Part shown: piece by piece, positions 1 through 7,344 of the stretch | Position numbering within the stretch: the first letter of the stretch is position 1 | Layout of the letters: each line of letters opens with the position of its first letter | From: Niameybacter massiliensis | Lineage (GTDB): Bacteria; Bacillota; Clostridia; Lachnospirales; Cellulosilyticaceae | Reading direction: 5' to 3' | Assembly (NCBI RefSeq): GCF_001282685.1 | Contig: NZ_LN875035.1 | Coordinates: forward strand, 509,001-573,000 | Length of the DNA stretch: 64,000 bases | Translations under genes and position numbers: made by a program | The notes under the pieces: model-generated | The model's database searches: none | Told to the model about the DNA's origin: nothing | The model's input: the letters and a program-made list of their open reading frames with translations, nothing else

Positions 1-1
1 T

Positions 2-307
2 AAATACAAGCTTAAGCAATGTATGGAAGAAAAAGATATTGGGGATACTTCTGTAATGGAATGGAATGAGTTTCTCTATAATATGTTTTTTGGAATTATG
101 TCTGTTAAAAATATGAATTTGATTGATGTTGCACATGATTTCCAAACTCTATTAAATAAGGACTTAATTAAAGATATTGTATATTCTATCCCAGAAGAAT
201 GGAAAATTGATTGCGATAGTTTAGATATGCTGATAGAATATATAAGTTATCGATTGGTTCACTTAGAGGATATTTGTAATACTATATTTAAGTATAAGGA
301 GGTGTAA
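2..307 (+). CDS. Hypothetical protein, probably 5'-truncated by the window edge
   Basis: The frame is open to the first bases of the window. The first ATG (position 23) has no Shine-Dalgarno sequence before it, so the gene probably starts outside. About 100 residues are visible; they are acidic and mixed charged/hydrophobic, with no signal peptide or membrane segment. I do not recognise a family. The stop codon lies within a strong ribosome site (AAGGAGGT) for the next gene, one base separates the two frames, and they are surely co-transcribed. Being inside the recombinase-bearing element, it is accessory cargo; a role as small partner of the 265-residue protein downstream is a guess. Confidence 0.6.
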   Translation, partial: KYKLKQCMEEKDIGDTSVMEWNEFLYNMFFGIMSVKNMNLIDVAHDFQTLLNKDLIKDIVYSIPEEWKIDCDSLDMLIEYISYRLVHLEDICNTIFKYKEV

Positions 308-308
308 T

Positions 309-1106
309 ATGATGTGTAAAATTAAATACTCTGCATTAACTTATTATCCATCTTTTTTATTAACTGATAATACTACAATCGGTGTTGCATTCCATAACCT
401 ATCTACTAATGAGCGTAGATTTGAAATAACTTCTAATATAACTAGAATTGCTAATACATATGATGAATTAAACCCAGATATTTTAAAAATCATATTGCAC
501 AGTATCAAAGAGTCTATTTGCAAAGATTCATCATATTCATTCAATAATACAGAAACATCATTTGATTTATATGACTTCACAAAATTCTATGTCAACGAAT
601 TTAAATTTACTCCTATTGTTGAAGTTGATGTAGAAAATTTTGATTCATTTATAGATGAAGCCAAAAAGATTTATCTAAGATATGACTACTCAAAAGAACA
701 ACGCCCTTCTGTAGGTGATGAAATCAAATTTTTAAAACATATAATTTCTTCCAAGAAGAATGATTGTTCTTCTAAACCTCTATTTGGTGAATTTAATGAT
801 CAAATTAATTTTGATTATATTATAAATAATGAATATGCAATAAAAATATTTGATTTTAAGAATAGTACCCAAAAGCAATCTATTTCTACCGCAAGAAGTT
901 GGGCTTTAGCTGCTCAAGAAGTTACTCCTATGCATAAAGTAGTATTTATCTATAGCCATGATATGGATATACTAAGCGAAAACGCAAAAAGCAAACTAAA
1001 AACTGCATTAGCTATTTTAAATAAATATAGCTATAAAACATTAGAAATTAGTGAAGGGGCATCTTTTATCTCTTCAATAACTAACAATCAATTGTCGGTT
1101 ATTTAA
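309..1106 (+). CDS. Hypothetical element-encoded protein (265 aa)
   Basis: The start ATG at 309 follows a near-perfect AAGGAGGT site; a second ATG comes directly after and is equally usable. The protein is soluble, with no signal peptide or membrane helix. In the C-terminal half, around residues 175-190, strands carrying acidic residues end in an IFDFK stretch and are followed by a helix rich in Ser/Ala/Arg. This loosely recalls the D...(D/E)xK layout of restriction-type nuclease folds, but the match is only by eye. The gene sits between a small unknown gene and the recombinase, so a mobile-element maintenance or defence role is possible. I do not recognise the family. Confidence 0.6.
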   Translation: MMCKIKYSALTYYPSFLLTDNTTIGVAFHNLSTNERRFEITSNITRIANTYDELNPDILKIILHSIKESICKDSSYSFNNTETSFDLYDFTKFYVNEFKFTPIVEVDVENFDSFIDEAKKIYLRYDYSKEQRPSVGDEIKFLKHIISSKKNDCSSKPLFGEFNDQINFDYIINNEYAIKIFDFKNSTQKQSISTARSWALAAQEVTPMHKVVFIYSHDMDILSENAKSKLKTALAILNKYSYKTLEISEGASFISSITNNQLSVI

Positions 1107-1117
1107 ATTTATATTCA

Positions 1118-1147
1118 AGCTCCACATAGACACATCTATGTGGAGCT
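1118..1147 (+). terminator. Perfect 13-bp stem-loop between cargo genes and recombinase
   Basis: The arms at 1118-1130 and 1135-1147 are exact inverted repeats around a four-base CACA loop. The hairpin starts 12 bases after the stop of the upstream gene and ends 14 bases before the recombinase ribosome site. Only a weak T-rich stretch follows, so it may be a terminator for the cargo genes, a leader hairpin that limits recombinase expression, or a protein-binding palindrome. Confidence 0.45.
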
Positions 1148-1173
1148 CATTGTTTATATATAGGAGGCCTACT

Positions 1174-2796
1174 ATGAAAATAGCAATCTACTCCCGTAAG
1201 TCCAAGACTTCTGACAAAGGGGAATCTATAGATAATCAAATACACATGTGTAAGGAGTATGCCAATGCACATTTTGAGACGCCAGAGTTCTCTACATTTG
1301 TAGATGAAGGTTTCTCAGGTGGCAATACCAATCGTCCTCAATTTAAAATACTTATAGATGAGCTAAAGAAAGGTATGTATGATGTACTTATATGCTATCG
1401 TCTAGATCGTATTTCTAGAAATGTTTCTGACTTTGCATCTACATTAGACATCTTAACCGAGCATGGCATAGGATTCGTATCTATCAAAGAGAATTTTGAT
1501 ACAACCACACCTATGGGGCGTGCCATGATTCACATATCTTCTGTATTTGCTCAACTAGAAAGAGAAACCATTGCAGAGCGTGTTACAGATAACCTATTAG
1601 AGCTTGCAAAGCTGGGCCGTTGGCTAGGCGGTACTTCTCCGTTAGGCTATAAGAGCAAAAAAGTAGCTTATCAATCCAGTGGCAAGACTAAGCATTATTC
1701 TGTTCTTGAACAAGATCCAGATACTGCTTCTATCGTTAAGCTCATTTTTGACAAGTATTTAGAGCTTGGTAGCATTTCTAAAGTAGAAACCTATCTTATG
1801 CAGTCTAATATCAAAACACCTAACAAAGCCTACTTCCGATCCAATGTTATACGTAATATATTAATCAATCCTGTTTATGTTACTGCTGATACATCAATCT
1901 ATGATTACTTTCATAAACTTGAATGTATTCTACCTAAACCTAAAGAAGAATTTAATGGCTCCTATGGACTCATGCCTTATAACCGTAATAAAAAAGGACA
2001 AGGAAACTTACAAAATCCTCATGATAAATGGATTATCTCCATTGGCACCCATGAGCCTATTATCTCTAGCCTAAATTGGATAGCAGTTCAAAAGCAACTT
2101 GCTGCAAATAGCGACTTAGCCTATTCTAATGCAAGCACTTCTCCTGCTCTACTTAGCGGATTGATCTACTGTAAACATTGTGGGGCACCTATGCAAGTTT
2201 CCGGTAAAGGTGTTTTGGCAGATGGTACAGTATGCTATAACTATAGATGTACTACCAAGACTAAGAGTAGAGGTACGTTATGCAATATTAATAATATAAG
2301 TAAAGGCTATGCTCTAGATGCGCTTGTAATCAAACGTATTCGTGCTATGTTAGAAAATGAAACGGACTTAATCAAAGAACTCAAAAAGTCTAAACATGAT
2401 TTAACCTTTAAGGCCGATGCTAATGAAGAAGAAAAAACACGTATCAAAATGGAATTAGATACAAATACGACTACTATTAGTAGCCTTATAAAAAAACTTG
2501 CTCTATTTGATGATCCGACTATGGAACAATATATACAAGACGAGGTTAAGGCACTGCATAGTAAAAATGCTGCTCTTAAAGAGCAACTTGAAGATCTTGA
2601 AAGTTTGGGTATCAATCAAGACTACTCTCTTGCTAATATTGACCTTATTCTTCAATCTCTTAAAGATTTTAATAAACTGATAGACTATGCAACATTGCAT
2701 CAAAAGAAAACGCTTATGCGCAACTTAATTAAGCGTATTGAATGGGATGGTGAAACAGTAGGTATCTTCTTCTACTTCCAACAAAGTCCATTATGA
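1174..2796 (+). CDS. Large serine recombinase (site-specific integrase/excisionase)
   Basis: A 540-residue recombinase. The start is ATG 1174, preceded by AGGAGG at 1162-1167; a longer frame from 1138 would begin inside the upstream hairpin. Domains in order: resolvase catalytic domain (about 1-150) with the nucleophile serine at residue 7 in an YSRK motif and the typical arginine-rich segment LDRISR; a 'recombinase' DNA-binding domain (about 165-280); a zinc ribbon with CKHC near residue 335 and paired cysteines further on; and a C-terminal coiled coil of about 120 residues. Members integrate phages and elements between short attP/attB sites and excise them with a directionality factor. It ends 28 bases before the dpaB fragment, so its likely site is in dpaB. 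It resembles the SpoIVCA type that removes skin elements in the mother cell. Confidence 0.95.
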   Translation: MKIAIYSRKSKTSDKGESIDNQIHMCKEYANAHFETPEFSTFVDEGFSGGNTNRPQFKILIDELKKGMYDVLICYRLDRISRNVSDFASTLDILTEHGIGFVSIKENFDTTTPMGRAMIHISSVFAQLERETIAERVTDNLLELAKLGRWLGGTSPLGYKSKKVAYQSSGKTKHYSVLEQDPDTASIVKLIFDKYLELGSISKVETYLMQSNIKTPNKAYFRSNVIRNILINPVYVTADTSIYDYFHKLECILPKPKEEFNGSYGLMPYNRNKKGQGNLQNPHDKWIISIGTHEPIISSLNWIAVQKQLAANSDLAYSNASTSPALLSGLIYCKHCGAPMQVSGKGVLADGTVCYNYRCTTKTKSRGTLCNINNISKGYALDALVIKRIRAMLENETDLIKELKKSKHDLTFKADANEEEKTRIKMELDTNTTTISSLIKKLALFDDPTMEQYIQDEVKALHSKNAALKEQLEDLESLGINQDYSLANIDLILQSLKDFNKLIDYATLHQKKTLMRNLIKRIEWDGETVGIFFYFQQSPL

Positions 2797-2824
2797 AGGG
2801 AAGAAAAACACCCATATTCATATC

Positions 2825-3076
2825 ATGGTAGCAAAATCTCTTATGCGTAATGGCAAGCCTATCATTCTTGCTATTTCTACTAACGATGGCTTAGGACTCA
2901 ACCTTGAAAACATTGGACATTTAATGCCAAATCAAAATATTTATTTTGTACCTTTCGGCCAAGATAACTACATTGCTAAACCTTACTCACTTGTTGCTGA
3001 TTTATCACTTGTACCTGACACCATTCAACTTGCATTAGAAGGCAAACAAATTCAACCTGTAATTGTTAAATACTAA
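2825..3076 (+). CDS. dpaB: Dipicolinate synthase subunit B, C-terminal part only (split gene)
   Basis: The 83 residues match the end of SpoVFB/DpaB: a LAISTNDGLG stretch, then NIYFVPFGQD and a final QIQPVI, all hallmarks of this flavoprotein-like subunit. Full proteins are about 195-200 residues, so roughly the first 115 are missing. The frame continues upstream into the recombinase 3' end without homology, and no ribosome site precedes the ATG at 2825. The piece is therefore not an independent gene but the distal half of an interrupted one. DpaA/DpaB make dipicolinic acid from a lysine-pathway intermediate in the mother cell. An intact gene would return if the element were excised precisely; otherwise this is a pseudogene. 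The identification is from memory of the family. Confidence 0.85.
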   Translation: MVAKSLMRNGKPIILAISTNDGLGLNLENIGHLMPNQNIYFVPFGQDNYIAKPYSLVADLSLVPDTIQLALEGKQIQPVIVKY

Positions 3077-3083
3077 AAATAAA

Positions 3084-3122
3084 CCCTCATCACTTTTTTA
3101 TAAAAGCGGTGAGGGCTTTTCT
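3084..3122. terminator. Bidirectional terminator between dpaB and the sensor kinase
   Basis: A 14-bp stem (3084-3097 with 3102-3115, one mismatch and one G-U) starts seven bases after the dpaB stop and runs into CTTTTCT. The convergent kinase gene ends at 3153, so it may serve both. The same 32 bases recur at 18648-18679 with a single difference. Confidence 0.8.
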
Positions 3123-3152
3123 ATAATTATCTTGTCTATCTCATAGAAATGG

Positions 3153-4904
3153 CTACTTATTGATTGAAGAACATAGCTCCTCAATACCTACATATACACT
3201 TACTCTTGTTCCCATACCAGGTTTACTTTCAATATCTATTCCAGCTGATGAACCATACTCAAGTTCTAGCCTTTCCCTTACATTCTTGATACCATAACCA
3301 CTTGGCTTCAGTCCTCCTTTATCATCTGGTGGACGTTTAGCATTTATATCAAATCCAACCCCATCATCTTCTATAAAGAAGAAAATTTTATTCTCTATCC
3401 TTTTAATCTTAAGATAGATATTTCCATCTTTTCTTCTACGATTCATGCCATGTTTAATTGCATTTTCTACTATAGGTTGTAAAATTAATTTGACAATCCT
3501 ATATGTCTCTACACCTTCTTCAATCTCATAATGCATGGTAAAACGTTTGGGCGCACGTACTTGTTCAATGGTCACAAAACTCTTTACAATATTAATTTCT
3601 TGTTCAATGGTCACATACTTCTTGCCACTATTTAGACTTAATCTAAAAAACTTGGCTAATTGTATAACCATTTCTTCAATTTCAGGTTGTTTTTGTATTT
3701 TTGCCATCCAACTAATCGTATCTAACGTATTATAAAGAAAATGAGGATTAATCTGAGCCTGCAAAGCTACAAGTTCCATTTTTCTTTGCTGTTCTTTTTC
3801 ATAATTATTTTTTTCAATTAATAAGCGGATTTCTTCTACCATCTTATTAAAGTTTTCTTCTAAAATGTTCACTTCATTTTGAGTCGTATCATAAATGACA
3901 TCATCCATATTGCCTTCACCTAAAACTTTAATCTTTTTAGCCAAAATATGTAAACGTGCACTTAATTTATTGCACATAAAGAAAATACCTATAATAATTC
4001 CTAATGCAATGACTATACTCAAGATAGCTAAACCTTTGTTTACTTGCTTAATAATACTAAAAATTTGTTCATAGTTAAGAGAAGTCACCACATACATATG
4101 TAAGCCCAGATTACGACTTAATGTTTTATTTTCTATCTTAGATAAAATAACCTTTTCTTTCCCTTTGCCACTCATCGCATAAGAAAACTCTTTTTTGTCA
4201 CTATCTGCTCCAATAAATAGAGCAGCATGTCCAATCAAGGCTTCATTTTCATGTGAAAGAATAATATCATTTTCATTTACAATAAAGATCGAACCCATAT
4301 CTTCAAATTTGCTTCTATAGGTCTTGCGAATAGCTTCTTCTTTAATCCATACAATGACATGTCCACCTTTTTGCATCGTATAATAATTATACAAAGGTAC
4401 ACCATATCCTAAATAAGCTTGTCCAGAAGAATCTTTTACAACCTCACTCCACACACCTAATTTACTTCCTTGCACTTGTTGTAAAAAAGTTGAAGGTAGG
4501 GAGTCTATTTTTGCCTCAACCCAACTATAGGTATATGTATTTTGTTCTCTATCAACAATTTCTATCTGTGCAATTTTATTAGTATCTAAATTTAAACTTT
4601 CAATACAAGCTTTAATTTCTTCTTCCTTCTTTAAATAGTCTATGTGTTTATCTGCTAGTATACCATATAATGGATCATAGGTTGTAAGCCTTACCACATT
4701 AATGATGATATCTTCAATCAATTGGCTTACCGCTGAATTAACCTGCTCTTGCCTACTTTCTATATAACCAGAAGTATAATCATCTATAATTTGCTTACTA
4801 AAAATATAAACAACTATACTATTTATCAAAATATAAACGAGAATGCCTATGATTAGATAAAGAGAGATTCGCTTGCTTATTGACAGATTTTTTATTCCCT
4901 TCAT
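3153..4904 (-). CDS. YesM-type sensor histidine kinase
   Basis: 583 residues. Two membrane helices (about 12-34 and 291-313) flank a ~255-residue extracellular Cache-like sensor. A HAMP linker follows (about 314-370), then a His_kinase domain with the phospho-acceptor at H388 in the motif NPHFLYN, and a HATPase domain with N-box VENAIKHG and G-boxes DDGVGF and GYGIKNVRERL. Length and order are standard for the family, which in Firmicutes senses sugars and controls ABC importers and glycosidases. The ribosome site GAGGA overlaps the end of the regulator gene, three bases upstream, so the two are translationally coupled. The ligand is unknown; the flanking glycan genes suggest an oligosaccharide. 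Confidence 0.93.
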   Translation of the reverse strand: MKGIKNLSISKRISLYLIIGILVYILINSIVVYIFSKQIIDDYTSGYIESRQEQVNSAVSQLIEDIIINVVRLTTYDPLYGILADKHIDYLKKEEEIKACIESLNLDTNKIAQIEIVDREQNTYTYSWVEAKIDSLPSTFLQQVQGSKLGVWSEVVKDSSGQAYLGYGVPLYNYYTMQKGGHVIVWIKEEAIRKTYRSKFEDMGSIFIVNENDIILSHENEALIGHAALFIGADSDKKEFSYAMSGKGKEKVILSKIENKTLSRNLGLHMYVVTSLNYEQIFSIIKQVNKGLAILSIVIALGIIIGIFFMCNKLSARLHILAKKIKVLGEGNMDDVIYDTTQNEVNILEENFNKMVEEIRLLIEKNNYEKEQQRKMELVALQAQINPHFLYNTLDTISWMAKIQKQPEIEEMVIQLAKFFRLSLNSGKKYVTIEQEINIVKSFVTIEQVRAPKRFTMHYEIEEGVETYRIVKLILQPIVENAIKHGMNRRRKDGNIYLKIKRIENKIFFFIEDDGVGFDINAKRPPDDKGGLKPSGYGIKNVRERLELEYGSSAGIDIESKPGMGTRVSVYVGIEELCSSINK

Positions 4905-4907
4905 GTA

Positions 4908-6134
4908 CTAATCCTCGTCTTCTAGAAGATAAGATCTTTTAGCATAGGATTTAGGTGTGATGCCAACATGTAGTTTGAATATTTTCCCAAAATACTTTAC
5001 ATCTGTATAACCTACTTGATTTGCCACTTCGTATACTTTATATTTGGGATTAACTAATAATTGTTTAGCTACCTCTATTCTCATATCTACTAAACATTCT
5101 ATCATTGTTTTCCCAAGCTCTTGTTTAAATAAATGCATAAGGTGAGATGCACTCATATATAAGGCACTTGCTATATCTTCTATTGTAATACTTTCATGAA
5201 TATGTTCTCTCATATAGTCTAACGCTAGATGAATTTCTCTACGATTTTCTCCTACTGTTCTCGAAACATCACATAATTTAATTGCCTCTTGATAAGCTTC
5301 ATACATCTGATAGCATTTATTTTGTACACTTGAAATACTTACCCATAAATTTTGTATGCATATTTCTTTCTTAGCTCTTAACATATCCATAAGTTGGTTT
5401 TGAATTACTTTTAGAATATTTCTTTCTTCCTTACCTTGGTCTTCTATTAAAATTCCCCATTCATTCATACCTTTTTCTAAAACAATAAAATCTGGTCCCA
5501 CATACTCGCACTTGTTGCCCATCACTTTAAAGGCTTGCTCTATCTCTTCTATGGAAAAGATATTTAGACCTTCTCCCTTAAATCTTACAGCAACAACCCG
5601 ATACTTAGTAAAATCAAACTTAATATTTAATGCATTTATACTTTCATCTATCTTTTTTATATCTCTTATTTTATTATTTAACACTTCCTTTAAAAAAATT
5701 TCTTGGTAGTATGGACGTTCTTCATTCATATATTGAGCTCTTTTATGTTGCTCTTTTTCTTGTTTAATCTGCTCAGCCAATTGAGTTACTTGTATGATCA
5801 ATTCCTTATTTTCAACTGGCTTAAGCAAGTAAGAACTTACCCCTCTATTTAAAGCTGTCTTTGCATATTCAAATTCGTCATAACCACTCAGTACAATAAA
5901 TTTAGTCTGTATAGCTTGCTCTCGAATATGCTCAATCATCTGCAGGCCATCCATTATGGGCATACGAATATCTGTGATAATGATATCGGGTTTATATTCT
6001 ATAGCCATTTCCAAGCCTTCTTCTCCATCATAGGCAATATCAACAATCTCTATATCATAGTCCTTCCATGCTATAGTTTGTTGAATCCCCATCCCTACAT
6101 GATATTCATCATCTACTACAAGTACTCTAATCAT
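4908..6134 (-). CDS. YesN-type response regulator with AraC DNA-binding domain
   Basis: 408 residues: an N-terminal receiver (1-120) with the acidic pocket D8/D9, phospho-acceptor D55 (in IIITDIRMP) and the conserved lysine in SYLLKPV; a middle region of about 170 residues; and a C-terminal AraC double helix-turn-helix (about 305-403) with the usual end KYFGKIFK...TPKSY. ATG 6134 has a GGGGGA site six bases ahead. It lies first in a two-gene operon with its kinase. By family precedent it would activate neighbouring carbohydrate genes; the DUF1861 gene on the other strand, 191 bases away, and the ABC operon from 17526 are the obvious candidates. Confidence 0.93.
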   Translation of the reverse strand: MIRVLVVDDEYHVGMGIQQTIAWKDYDIEIVDIAYDGEEGLEMAIEYKPDIIITDIRMPIMDGLQMIEHIREQAIQTKFIVLSGYDEFEYAKTALNRGVSSYLLKPVENKELIIQVTQLAEQIKQEKEQHKRAQYMNEERPYYQEIFLKEVLNNKIRDIKKIDESINALNIKFDFTKYRVVAVRFKGEGLNIFSIEEIEQAFKVMGNKCEYVGPDFIVLEKGMNEWGILIEDQGKEERNILKVIQNQLMDMLRAKKEICIQNLWVSISSVQNKCYQMYEAYQEAIKLCDVSRTVGENRREIHLALDYMREHIHESITIEDIASALYMSASHLMHLFKQELGKTMIECLVDMRIEVAKQLLVNPKYKVYEVANQVGYTDVKYFGKIFKLHVGITPKSYAKRSYLLEDED

Positions 6135-6325
6135 TCATCTTCCCCCTTTGTACTTATAATATGAATTATATCAAATTTACATTTATATTTAAAATTTTTT
6201 AGTTGTTTTTTCTTGTATTTTGTAATCTTCACATTTTGATAACCCTTTTAACAGGATATTCACCTATTTTCCAATTTCACTCCATAGGATAATAAACTTA
6301 TATCATTAATCTATGGAGGTATTTT

Positions 6326-7294
6326 ATGAGCGCACCTGTACAATCTGCCAAGATGCTTCGTGAAGCATTTCAAGTATCGAAAAAAATTTATGAATCTCAT
6401 CTCCTCACCTTTAAAGGGGTTGAAGGCTATGACGTTTATAATTGTTCTATTCCTTTTACTTACAATAATAAAACTTATCTATTTGGTCGTGTAGAACGTC
6501 GCCATGAATGGGCAAGGTCTTGGGTCAGACTCTTTGAACAAATTGCCCCTGATACATGGCAACTTGTTCCTGATTCAATGATTTATGCACTAGAGGATCC
6601 TTATATCTCTTTTATACATACTCAAATTATTCTAGGTGGGACCCATGTTCGCTATACTTGTGGCAAACAAGATGTCTATTACGGACATTTCTATAGAGGT
6701 ACTCAATTAGATGATTTATACTATTTCACTACAGGCCCAGACAATATGAAAGATATTCGTATTGTAGAACTTTTAGATGGCCGTATTGGCGTTTTTTCTA
6801 GACCACGAAGCCAGCATATTCAGCAAACCTACGGCAGCGAATCTATTATAGGCTTTACACTGATTAATACTTTAGATGAGCTTTCCCCTGATGTTATCCA
6901 GCAAGCAAAACCTATAAATGGCTTATTTGGACAAAATGAATGGGGTGGCTGTAATCAATGTTACCTTTTAGATACAGGACTCATTGGCGTTATTGCCCAT
7001 AAATGTTATAAATCAATAGATCAAAATGGCATAGAACATCTTGTTTATATGAATAGTTCATTTGTCTTTGATCCTTGTATGCATCATCTACTCGATTCAC
7101 GTATTATTGCCACACGTGATTGCTATCCAGAAGGTCCTGCCAAATTAGATACCCTTGAAGATGTAGCTTTTTCTTCTGGAATTGTCATGCGTAAAGATGG
7201 AAAAGTAGATCTCTATAGTGGACTTGGTGATTGTCTTGAAGGACGTGTAGTCATTGATTATCCTTTTGAAGATTTCGGTAAAATAATTAATTAA
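6326..7294 (+). CDS. DUF1861 family protein (predicted beta-propeller)
   Basis: A 322-residue cytoplasmic protein with no signal peptide, started by ATG 6326 behind GGAGGT. The motifs FGRVERRHEWARSW near residue 55, LGGTHVRY near 112 and NEWGGCNQ near 210 fit the DUF1861 family, whose members resemble five-bladed beta-propeller glycosidases/phosphorylases and often sit in mannoside or other glycan loci. The catalytic activity is not established from the sequence. It is transcribed divergently from the YesN/YesM pair and ends in a strong terminator. A role in intracellular processing of imported oligosaccharides is an inference from context. Confidence 0.75.
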   Translation: MSAPVQSAKMLREAFQVSKKIYESHLLTFKGVEGYDVYNCSIPFTYNNKTYLFGRVERRHEWARSWVRLFEQIAPDTWQLVPDSMIYALEDPYISFIHTQIILGGTHVRYTCGKQDVYYGHFYRGTQLDDLYYFTTGPDNMKDIRIVELLDGRIGVFSRPRSQHIQQTYGSESIIGFTLINTLDELSPDVIQQAKPINGLFGQNEWGGCNQCYLLDTGLIGVIAHKCYKSIDQNGIEHLVYMNSSFVFDPCMHHLLDSRIIATRDCYPEGPAKLDTLEDVAFSSGIVMRKDGKVDLYSGLGDCLEGRVVIDYPFEDFGKIIN

Positions 7295-7333
7295 AAAACA
7301 GGGAGATTCTGATATAAGAATCCCCCTGTTTTT
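7294..7333. terminator. Bidirectional terminator, DUF1861 / DUF4965 genes
   Basis: The arms at 7294-7310 and 7317-7333 pair over 17 positions with one mismatch. An A-run at one end and a T-run at the other suit both convergent genes. Confidence 0.88.
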
Positions 7334-7344
7334 AATTAATCTAT

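Larger units (their letters stand above)
1..2824 (+). mobile_element. Right end of an integrated element splitting dpaB
   Basis: Seen: a large serine recombinase gene ends at 2796 and, about 28 bases later, the reading frame of the C-terminal third of dipicolinate synthase subunit B begins without its N-terminal part. The two genes to the left (2-307 and 309-1106) are AT-rich, unlike any housekeeping family I know, and lie on the same strand. Known: large serine recombinases usually sit beside one attachment site of their element, and sporulation genes (sigK, spoVFB) are recurrent targets of skin-like elements. Inferred: the right attachment site is near 2797-2825, and the left one with the 5' part of dpaB lies outside the window to the left. 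The element length cannot be judged here. Confidence 0.8.

Noticed and set aside
1138-1173. Twelve extra N-terminal codons of the serine recombinase
   Set aside because: That part lies in the hairpin and before the AGGAGG site; the YSRK catalytic domain starts properly at 1174.
2797-3076. A tRNA gene as integration site
   Set aside because: No cloverleaf or TTCRA T-loop is present; the junction is within dpaB coding sequence.
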